The notes beneath the pieces were generated by a model. The model ran no database searches. It saw nothing but the letters and a program-made list of their open reading frames with translations, and had not been told where the DNA came from. DNA of 12,133 nucleotides from Verrucomicrobiota bacterium (GTDB lineage: Bacteria > Verrucomicrobiota > Verrucomicrobiia > Verrucomicrobiales > Akkermansiaceae), in assembly GCA_026397695.1 (NCBI GenBank), contig JAPLUJ010000265.1, forward strand, positions 1 through 12,133, read 5' to 3'. A program made the position numbers and the translations under genes. Below, piece after piece: positions 1 to 5,300 of this stretch; the stretch's first letter is position 1; every line of letters begins with the position of its first letter.

Positions 1-2
1 GC

Positions 3-35
3 CCCGTTGGGGCGCACAGAGGGAACCACCCATGA
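3..35 (+). CDS. 3' end of an upstream gene, probably hsdM (partial)
   Basis: The frame ending at the TGA of 33-35 is open from the window edge and reads PVGAHRGNHP-stop. Its stop overlaps the ATG of hsdS as ATGA, the same coupling seen at several other junctions in this operon. A methyltransferase subunit gene normally precedes hsdS and none is present elsewhere in the window, so this is plausibly the end of hsdM. Only ten codons are visible, with no recognisable motif, so the identity is inferred from context. A GAGGGA ribosome-binding site for hsdS lies inside it at 19-24. Confidence 0.35.
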   Translation, partial: PVGAHRGNHP

Positions 36-1393
36 AACTCCCGCCCTATCAGAAATATATACCCAGCGGCGTCGAATGGCTCGGCGACGTGCCGGTGCAT
101 TGGAGCGTAAAGGCAATCAAGTGGGAGACGCCGGTTCTGCGCGGCGCATCTCCGCGACCGATTGACGACCCTGCCTACTTCGATGACGACGACGGCGAAT
201 ACTCATGGGTGAGAATCTCGGACGTGACGTCGGCTGGCACATATCTGAGCACCACAGAACAAAAGCTTTCCCGCTTGGGTAGCTCACTGAGCGTAAAGCT
301 GAAGCCGGGCGCACTTTTTCTGAGCATAGCGGGTTCGGTCGGAAAGGCGTGCATTACCCAAATTAAGTGCTGCATTCACGACGGCTTCGTTTACTTCCCG
401 CGCTTCAAAGGCGATGCGAAGTTCCTGTATTACCTCTTCGCCAGTGGTGAACCCTATCGCGGCCTTGGCAAACTGGGAACACAACTGAACCTAAACACGA
501 ACACAGTTGGCTCAATTGTGGCCGGATTCCCCGACCTCGCCGAGCAACGGGCCATCGCCGCGTTCCTGGATCAGGAGACGGAACGGGTGGACAGATTGGT
601 GACGAAGAAGCGGGAGTTGATCGAGCGGCTGAAGGAGAAGCGCACCGCGCTCATCTCCCTCACCGTCACCCGCGGCCTGCCGCCCGCCGCCGCCAAAGCC
701 GTCGGACACCCCGCCAGCCCACCCCTCAAACCTTCCGGCCTCGATTGGCTCGGTGACATCCCGAAGCATTGGGAGGTGAAGTCGTTGGCCCGCGTCACCA
801 TCGCCATTCGGAACGGAACGTCAGTAACTCAATTGGAGGACGAGTCGGAGAGCGCCGTTTCAGTTACGAGGATTGAATCCATCTCTTGTGGGCGAATCAA
901 TTTCTACAAAGTCGGCCAAGTAGAATGGACGCCAACTCTTGAGCGTTACCGGCTAAAAAAGGGAGATATTCTACTCTCGCACATCAACAGTCTTTCGATG
1001 GTCGGAAACTGCGCGATTTTCGATTCAGACCGAGCGCTATACAGCGGCATGAACCTTCTCAGAATCCAGCCTGAGCCATCGGTTCATGCTCCATGGTTGT
1101 GGCGCGTATTATCGAGTGACGGCATCCGAAAGGAAATCAGTGCCCGGGCCAAACCTGCCATCAATCAAGCCAGCGTCACGACAACGCAAATCAAGTCGAT
1201 TCAACTTCCAGTCCCCCCCCTCGACGAACAATCCGCCATAGCTACGTATCTGGACAAGGAGACCGCGAAGTTGGACGCGCTGGTGGGGAAGGTGGCGGAG
1301 GCGGTGGAGCGCTTGCAGGAATACCGCACCGCGCTCATCACGGCGGCGGTGACGGGGAAGATTGACGTGAGAAAGGATGTTTCTCTGACATGA
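32..1393 (+). CDS. hsdS: Type I restriction-modification specificity subunit HsdS
   Basis: This 453-residue protein is the DNA-recognition subunit that joins HsdM and HsdR and reads a bipartite target. The fold is a pseudo-dimer and both halves are visible. The first half has an N-terminal signature (PSGVEWLGDVPVHW), target-recognition domain 1 (about 20-165) and a conserved helical spacer (about 169-215, LAEQRAIAAFLDQE then EKRTALI). The second half has a matching signature (PSGLDWLGDIPKHW, about residue 235 onward), target-recognition domain 2 (to about 390) and a C-terminal spacer (about 397-450, LDEQSAIATYLDKE then LQEYRTALITAAVTGKID). The ATG at 32 has GAGGGA about 7 bases upstream and overlaps the preceding stop. 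The gene's last 105-bp stretch recurs exactly at 5182-5286 and in diverged form at 3359-3448. A run of eight C lies at the entry to the C-terminal spacer. The length is normal and the gene looks intact. Confidence 0.95.
   Translation: MKLPPYQKYIPSGVEWLGDVPVHWSVKAIKWETPVLRGASPRPIDDPAYFDDDDGEYSWVRISDVTSAGTYLSTTEQKLSRLGSSLSVKLKPGALFLSIAGSVGKACITQIKCCIHDGFVYFPRFKGDAKFLYYLFASGEPYRGLGKLGTQLNLNTNTVGSIVAGFPDLAEQRAIAAFLDQETERVDRLVTKKRELIERLKEKRTALISLTVTRGLPPAAAKAVGHPASPPLKPSGLDWLGDIPKHWEVKSLARVTIAIRNGTSVTQLEDESESAVSVTRIESISCGRINFYKVGQVEWTPTLERYRLKKGDILLSHINSLSMVGNCAIFDSDRALYSGMNLLRIQPEPSVHAPWLWRVLSSDGIRKEISARAKPAINQASVTTTQIKSIQLPVPPLDEQSAIATYLDKETAKLDALVGKVAEAVERLQEYRTALITAAVTGKIDVRKDVSLT
1213..1220 (+). 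repeat. Homopolymer C8 tract inside hsdS
   Basis: Eight consecutive C residues encode part of the conserved VPPLDEQ motif at the start of the HsdS C-terminal spacer. A gain or loss of one C would shift the frame and remove the C-terminal coiled coil. Such tracts can slip during replication and drive phase variation of specificity subunits. Here the Pro-Pro is itself a conserved family motif, so the tract may be incidental. Confidence 0.6.
1272..1376 (+). repeat. hsdS-tail direct repeat, copy 1 (native, inside hsdS)
   Basis: These 105 bp at the 3' end of hsdS are identical to 5182-5286 in direct orientation, with no mismatch by eye. The repeat encodes LDALVGKVAEAVERLQEYR and then TALITAAVTGKIDVRK. 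It ends in GAGAAAGG, which can serve as a ribosome-binding site for a following gene. Sequences diverge abruptly at both edges (T versus C before it, A versus C after it). Just upstream the two loci stay loosely alike (GACCGCGAAG against GACCGGAAGG). It is the reference copy because it is embedded in a full-length hsdS. Confidence 0.97.
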
Positions 1394-1408
1394 GCTTGAA
1401 CAATCACA

Positions 1409-2410
1409 ATGAAGAAACCATCTGTCATATTGGATAAGAGCTTTCTTCAGGCGGAAAGAAGAGATTGCTTTCGCTTGCATCTGCTCGCGAATGCGGGATG
1501 CAGATTGGTACTAATTGATACTGCGGTTTATGAGCTGGCCACGGATTCAAAGGATGAGGAGAGATGGCAGAAAATGCAGCGGAAACTTGCCGATTTGGCT
1601 GATAGTATTGAGGTATGGTATCATGTTTCCGACTTGTTAAACCATGAGATCGCAAGACAAAACGCGATTGATTCTCCAGTAGATGAAGATGGCACGTTGA
1701 GATTGCGTGAATTGCTGAAGACTGGCAAGCCGTGGGTTCCAAGCGATTTTGGTCCGATTACGAGAAAAGCGAAAAGACAACGCGAAAGAGATTCGGTAAT
1801 CGCTCTGATTGGGTATTTTCGCAAATGGATGAAGAAGGCGCCTGACCTGTGTGCCGAAGTTCGCAAACGGTTTTCAGCCGGGAACAAGCTCGATGGGCTC
1901 CTGAAAGGGATAGTCAACAGCGACGATTGGATCAAAATGGTTCTCCGGGACTTTCACGGCAAGAGAAACAATCGAGAATTTTATATTGAAGGAGCAAAGG
2001 AAGGTTTGGACGATAGGTGGTTTGCACGGCATCATGCTAGAAGTGTATTGGCACGGTGGTGCATATGTCTCCCCAGATTCGGTCCCAAGGATGTCCCAGG
2101 TCCAAACTTCTGCAATACCAAGCTCGACTGCGACTACCTTATCGCGCTGCATTTTGCTGACTTTTTGGCGACAAACGAGACTCGAGGTGACATGGCGACG
2201 ATGTGCGCCTGGCTCTATGGTTCTTCCAAGGGCGTTTTTTCGGTTCAGCGGTTCGATACACTTCTCCCGCAGGAATCGGAGATTCCTCGTTACTCCTCGA
2301 TCAGATGCGGGTCCGTGGGGTCGGCTATTGTCCGGTCGGCCGGCAGAATTTTCGGGCCAAGCTGCGGATTCCGGCCGGATGGCACCAGAATGTCTGCGAT
2401 CCAAACGTAG
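1409..2410 (+). CDS. PIN-like nuclease domain protein (possible 3' frame disturbance)
   Basis: A 333-residue reading frame follows hsdS by 15 bases. The N-terminus (SVILDKSFLQ, Asp9) and DTAVYELA (Glu42) look like the first two acidic positions of a PIN ribonuclease fold. Near residues 240-261 the pattern LDCDYLIALHFADFLATNE followed by GD supplies the later acidic and Asn positions (Asp240/Asp242, Asp251, Asn256, Asp261). The middle (about 60-230) is rich in Lys and Arg with no family I recognise. Base composition is visibly more A+T-rich than in hsdS or hsdR, suggesting separate acquisition. From about residue 280 the translation stops looking natural, while another frame becomes convincing (2305-2541), so the true end may be earlier or a frameshift may be present. 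No good ribosome-binding site precedes ATG 1409; coupling to the hsdS stop is possible. A role as a defence RNase is inferred. Confidence 0.6.
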   Translation: MKKPSVILDKSFLQAERRDCFRLHLLANAGCRLVLIDTAVYELATDSKDEERWQKMQRKLADLADSIEVWYHVSDLLNHEIARQNAIDSPVDEDGTLRLRELLKTGKPWVPSDFGPITRKAKRQRERDSVIALIGYFRKWMKKAPDLCAEVRKRFSAGNKLDGLLKGIVNSDDWIKMVLRDFHGKRNNREFYIEGAKEGLDDRWFARHHARSVLARWCICLPRFGPKDVPGPNFCNTKLDCDYLIALHFADFLATNETRGDMATMCAWLYGSSKGVFSVQRFDTLLPQESEIPRYSSIRCGSVGSAIVRSAGRIFGPSCGFRPDGTRMSAIQT

Positions 2411-2541
2411 CAACCGACCATCCGGAATGGAACCGGCATGAATCATTGCCGGATTTCAATCCCACGGATTTTGCGGATTTTGTCCGCAGAGCGGCGGAAT
2501 TATGGAAGATTGACCTTGGATGGGAGAGCGGATTACTATGA
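2305..2541 (+). CDS. Small unrecognised protein, overlapping frame, or frameshifted end of the PIN-like gene
   Basis: This frame encodes about 78 residues from ATG 2305. Its second half reads like a real globular protein: FRAKLRIPAGWHQNVCDPN, then WNRHESLPDFNPTDFADF and LWKIDLGWESGLL. Its TGA (2539-2541) overlaps the ATG of the next gene as ATGA, as at other junctions here, which supports real translation in this frame. The frame is open farther upstream (another ATG at 2203). The start is therefore uncertain, and ATG 2305 has no clear ribosome-binding site. It overlaps the preceding frame by about 106 bp. Either it is a separate coupled gene, or a single frameshift near 2240-2300 has split one longer PIN-like protein ending at 2541. 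I do not recognise the family. Confidence 0.5.
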   Translation: MRVRGVGYCPVGRQNFRAKLRIPAGWHQNVCDPNVATDHPEWNRHESLPDFNPTDFADFVRRAAELWKIDLGWESGLL

Positions 2542-3329
2542 CGCCTGTCAACACCCCACTTGATCCCGAACAACTGCGCGGCTCCCTCATGAGCTTCTGG
2601 GGGGATGCTTTATCCGTCGAGCGGACCCGGCAGGGCCTCGCGGTCGCCATGCCTCAAACCGGTGCTGACGGCTGGCAACTCGTGCTGGAAATCACCGAAC
2701 CGACCCCAGGCATGGCGAGAGTCAGCGATGCTGGGCGCACGCTTGGCGGCCTGGCCGCATCGGGCCAGAACATTGAGGCGGATGCTGTGGCCCACTACGT
2801 TGCCGAAATCGCCCGCCAAAGCCATCTGGAACAGGAGGGTTGGGAATTGTTCCGCTGGCTGCCCTTGCCGCTCGATCCGGTGGAAGTGCATGTGTTTACC
2901 GAGGCGCTGTCATCCATCAGCCACTTGTCCGTGTTGCATGAGCCCACCCTGAGAACCCTGGATGTGGCCGATCAGACCTTGCGCCGTGTGTTTGCTGAAC
3001 GGGGGATCGACGCGCGTCCTGGCGCCTGCTTGTCTGGAAAAACCGAGAAGAACGTGCGGGTGGATTATCTGGTACCAAGTCAGCGTGCGGTGGCCTTTCA
3101 AATTCTGAGACGCCGGGGTCGGTTGCTGCCGGTCATGGAGCAATGGGGATACCGCTGGCATGACATCAGACAGATCACGCCATCGTTGATGCCCGTCATG
3201 TTGTACGACCCAGCCAAACAGGAAATCGATGATGCCAGCCGCGCCATCGGCGAGGATGTTTGTGCCTTGTTCTGCGCATTCGATGAAACTTCGCGCATTC
3301 ATGAGGTTCTGGAGGAGGCTAACCGGTGA
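2538..3329 (+). CDS. DUF1828/DUF1829-like protein
   Basis: The protein is 263 residues from ATG 2538. I prefer this start to the in-frame ATG at 2520 because it overlaps the upstream TGA and has GGGAGAGCGG a suitable distance before it. Residues about 30-100 (VAMPQTGADGWQLVLEI, then ARVSDAGRTLGGLAASGQNI) resemble the DUF1828 core, in which a short beta-rich segment leads to an S/T-D-x-G motif and a helix. The C-terminal half (about 140-260, RVDYLVPSQRAVAFQIL and WHDI) resembles DUF1829. No catalytic residues can be assigned and the family's biochemical role is not known to me. Such proteins occur near restriction and toxin-like genes. Its stop overlaps the GTG of the next mini-gene, and it carries that gene's GGAGGAGG ribosome-binding site. 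Confidence 0.5.
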   Translation: MTPVNTPLDPEQLRGSLMSFWGDALSVERTRQGLAVAMPQTGADGWQLVLEITEPTPGMARVSDAGRTLGGLAASGQNIEADAVAHYVAEIARQSHLEQEGWELFRWLPLPLDPVEVHVFTEALSSISHLSVLHEPTLRTLDVADQTLRRVFAERGIDARPGACLSGKTEKNVRVDYLVPSQRAVAFQILRRRGRLLPVMEQWGYRWHDIRQITPSLMPVMLYDPAKQEIDDASRAIGEDVCALFCAFDETSRIHEVLEEANR

Positions 3330-3475
3330 AAGATATGTCGCGTTCCATAAATACATGGGTGGAGAAGGTGGAGGAGGCGATGGAGCGATTGCAGGAATAC
3401 CGCTCCGCCCTTATCACCGCCGCCGTCACCGAAAAGATTGACGTGCGAAGCCACAAACCTACCATCAAGCCATGA
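3326..3475 (+). CDS. 49-residue HsdS-tail mini-protein (C-terminal coiled coil of a specificity subunit)
   Basis: This short frame starts at GTG 3326, overlapping the preceding stop (GTGA), and ends at TGA 3473-3475, overlapping the ATG of the ATPase gene (ATGA). GGAGGAGG at 3311-3318 sits 7 bases before the GTG, one of the clearest ribosome-binding sites in the window. After a short unique head (MKDMSRSINTW) the product is the HsdS C-terminal helix, EKVEEAMERLQEYRSALI and then TAAVTEKIDVR. Against the hsdS end, 25 of 30 residues match, and nine of the changed codons are silent against five that alter the residue. That favours descent through a translated gene rather than neutral decay. It may be an expressed helper peptide, a coupling leader for the ATPase, or an insertion scar. 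Translation is likely, function unknown. Confidence 0.6.
   Translation: MKDMSRSINTWVEKVEEAMERLQEYRSALITAAVTEKIDVRSHKPTIKP
3359..3448 (+). repeat. hsdS-tail direct repeat, copy 2 (diverged)
   Basis: The 90 bp align without gaps to 1283-1372 in hsdS with 15 differences (75 of 90 identical). They separate the PIN/DUF1828 module from the ATPase/TOPRIM module. Divergence is mostly at third codon positions, so this copy either is old or came from a different hsdS allele. It lacks the GAGAAAGG end found in copies 1 and 3. Confidence 0.9.
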
Positions 3476-4563
3476 TTTCACGACTTTACGCCAACAATTT
3501 CCGGTGCCTGGTTGCCTTCGAGGCTCATTTCGAGTCTTTCGGTGTTCTCTGCGGTCCGAACGGAGCGGGCAAAAGCTCGGTTTTCGACGCGATTAGGATT
3601 ATCCGCAATCTCGGCACGGGCGATTGTTTCCTGGGTGGCGAGGGCGAGCGGGACATCGCAAGCCTCGAGTTCACCAATTGGCTTGCAAGCACAACGCAGG
3701 AGTTCGAAATAGAGGTGACTGCGGAAGGCCATGCGTTCAAGTATCTGATCCACATTGAACAGGTGGCGAGCCATGAAAAGCCGCGCATCATTCGTGAAGA
3801 AGCATGGTGCGACAAGAAGCGTCTTTTTGAAAGGAATCTGGAAGGAGTCCGGTTTCCAAAGGGAAACGGGACTGAAGGTGGTTTTCCGTTGGATTGGCGG
3901 CAGGCTGCCCTGGCATCCATCCAGCCGACAGGAAGCAGAAGGGAAATTGAAATCCTCCAGAAGGCAATGGCCCGGTTGATCGTCCTCAGGCCCAATCCTC
4001 GGAGCTTTGACCAGCAGAGCAAAGTGGAAAGCCAACATCCGGACCTTGCTTTGGTCAATCTGGTTTCCTGGTACCGATTTCTCGCCCAGGAACAGGATTG
4101 GACCGATGCGCTCCGCAATTCTCTCAAAGACGTTTGGCCGGATTTTCGATCCTTCAAACTTGAGAACGTGGGTCTGAACGTCAAAGCCCTGCAACTGCGG
4201 TTCGAAGAACCATTGTTCCTGAGCCAGCTTTCGGATGGGGAGAAGATGCTCGTAGGTCTCTACATGATTCGGGCCGCGTTGGAGACCGGAGCGATAGAAA
4301 CCGTCCTTGTGGACGAACCGGATAACTATGTTGGTTTGCCGGAACTACAGCCTTGGGTGATTTCGCTCAGGGAACTGCTAGACGAAAAGCACCAAGCCAT
4401 CCTGATTTCCCATCATCCCGAAATCCTCAGCAGCGCCGGCAGTGACTCGGGGCGCTATCTATGGCGGGACAATCATTCATCGCCGACGCGCATCGGCCCG
4501 CTGAAAGTTCCCGACGGACTCAGCGCTGGCGAAGCCATAGCAAGGGGGTGGGTCAATGCCTAA
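3472..4563 (+). CDS. ABC-type AAA ATPase of a two-gene ATPase/TOPRIM-like defence pair (RloA/AriA-like)
   Basis: The protein has 363 residues and the SMC/RecF-like ATPase layout. The N-terminal strand MISRLYANNFRCL leads to Walker A GPNGAGKSS (28-36, Lys34). A long insert of about 90-240 of unknown fold follows. Then come a signature motif LSDGEK (253-258), Walker B VLVDEPDN (Asp281, Glu282) and a switch histidine in ISHHPEIL (His314/315). All ATP-binding and hydrolysis residues appear present. The ATG overlaps the stop of the HsdS-tail mini-gene (ATGA) and has no ribosome-binding site of its own, so expression is probably coupled. Its 3' end overlaps the next gene by 8 bases, typical of a two-subunit system. 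Comparable ATPases (RloA in hsd loci, AriA of PARIS) hold or sense a phage trigger and license a partner nuclease; that role is inferred here. Confidence 0.85.
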   Translation: MISRLYANNFRCLVAFEAHFESFGVLCGPNGAGKSSVFDAIRIIRNLGTGDCFLGGEGERDIASLEFTNWLASTTQEFEIEVTAEGHAFKYLIHIEQVASHEKPRIIREEAWCDKKRLFERNLEGVRFPKGNGTEGGFPLDWRQAALASIQPTGSRREIEILQKAMARLIVLRPNPRSFDQQSKVESQHPDLALVNLVSWYRFLAQEQDWTDALRNSLKDVWPDFRSFKLENVGLNVKALQLRFEEPLFLSQLSDGEKMLVGLYMIRAALETGAIETVLVDEPDNYVGLPELQPWVISLRELLDEKHQAILISHHPEILSSAGSDSGRYLWRDNHSSPTRIGPLKVPDGLSAGEAIARGWVNA

Positions 4564-5125
4564 CCGCACACAAATCGTCTGCCTCCACGAGGGGAAGAAA
4601 GGTCGGAGCATTGATCCGCTCTTCATCCGGAGTCTCTTGAAGGCGCTAAAGCCTAACTGGATCCGACCATGGGAGGGAAACAACATTATCCGTCCCGTGG
4701 ATTGCGGCGGGAGGAAGACTTTGATATCCAGAATGCCCGGTGAGCTTCAAGCATGTTTGAATAGTGGCGGGCATGCGACACTTATGGTGTGGGCCGACCT
4801 TGACCATGACATGGAAAATGGTGACCAGTTGAAGGAGGATTTTTGGTCGGCTTCGAAGGAGGCCGGAATCACCGAGCAGCAGTTTGGGGAAGTGGTTTTT
4901 GTTTTTGCCAAAGATCGTCTTGAAAATTGGATTGAGTTTCTTCGCACCGGGAAAACCGACGAATCCAAAGAGGGACCAAGACTCAAGCATGATAGGCATG
5001 TGGCCGAGGCCGCCAGGGATCTGGCAACGAAGTGCTTGGCGGGTGCTCCCATACCAAAGGTTCCCCCGTCGCTTGAATGGTCTTGTCGGAACTGGCGGGG
5101 CTTGGTGGACAGAATGAGAACCTAA
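4556..5125 (+). CDS. Small TOPRIM-like effector paired with the ATPase (RloB/DUF4276/DUF4435-like)
   Basis: This 189-residue protein starts inside the end of the ATPase gene, behind a strong AAGGGGGTGGG ribosome-binding site. Its landmarks fit a minimal TOPRIM fold. A first strand carries a conserved Glu (IVCLHEGKKG, Glu12). A hydrophobic strand ends in Asp-x-Asp (LMVWADLDHD, Asp81/Asp83). A later segment, AKDRLENWIEFL (about 118-129), matches the E-N-aromatic motif seen after the TOPRIM core in OLD proteins, including IENY in the larger protein downstream. TOPRIM domains use such acids to bind metal and cut DNA or RNA. Which family applies is unclear from sequence alone: RloB, the DUF4276 group and AriB (DUF4435) are candidates. 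The Cys/Trp-containing C-terminus (SLEWSCRNWRGLVDRM) is not recognised. Gene order and overlap indicate joint action with the ATPase. Confidence 0.65.
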   Translation: MPNRTQIVCLHEGKKGRSIDPLFIRSLLKALKPNWIRPWEGNNIIRPVDCGGRKTLISRMPGELQACLNSGGHATLMVWADLDHDMENGDQLKEDFWSASKEAGITEQQFGEVVFVFAKDRLENWIEFLRTGKTDESKEGPRLKHDRHVAEAARDLATKCLAGAPIPKVPPSLEWSCRNWRGLVDRMRT

Positions 5126-5171
5126 CTGACTCAACAACAACGGGAGTCAAAGCAAGTAGTGACAATAATGA

Positions 5172-5300
5172 CCGGAAGGGCTGGACGCGCTGGTGGGGAA
5201 GGTGGCGGAGGCGGTGGAGCGCTTGCAGGAATACCGCACCGCGCTCATCACGGCGGCGGTGACGGGGAAGATTGACGTGAGAAAGGCTTCAACACCATGA
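5172..5300 (+). pseudogene. HsdS-tail fragment, copy 3 (coupling leader for the OLD gene)
   Basis: In the HsdS frame this segment is open from just after an in-frame TGA (5169-5171) to TGA 5298-5300 and encodes the last 30-odd residues of HsdS, ending KIDVRKASTP. There is no ATG; GTG at 5193 or 5202 could start it, but no good ribosome-binding site is evident. It is therefore best called a gene fragment. Its stop overlaps the ATG of the OLD-type gene (ATGA), and the GAGAAAGG at its end lies about 10 bases before that ATG. If modules 1 and 2 were removed, this stretch would become the proper 3' end of hsdS. Confidence 0.75.
5182..5286 (+). repeat. hsdS-tail direct repeat, copy 3 (identical to copy 1)
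   Basis: These 105 bp are identical to 1272-1376, in the same orientation and 3,910 bp downstream. The frame relative to hsdS is preserved. Perfect identity, against the diverged middle copy, implies a recent duplication, gene conversion or insertion. An assembly error is the main alternative. Confidence 0.97.

Noticed and set aside
1..13. GCCCC-GTT-GGGGC inverted repeat before hsdS as a terminator or operator
   Set aside because: It lies inside the open frame of the preceding gene, has a 3-base loop and no T-run, and the hsdS start is coupled to that frame.
1377..5286. Classical integrative element or transposon between the repeats
   Set aside because: No integrase, transposase, terminal inverted repeats or tRNA gene is present; the 105-bp repeats are gene sequence and much longer than typical target duplications.
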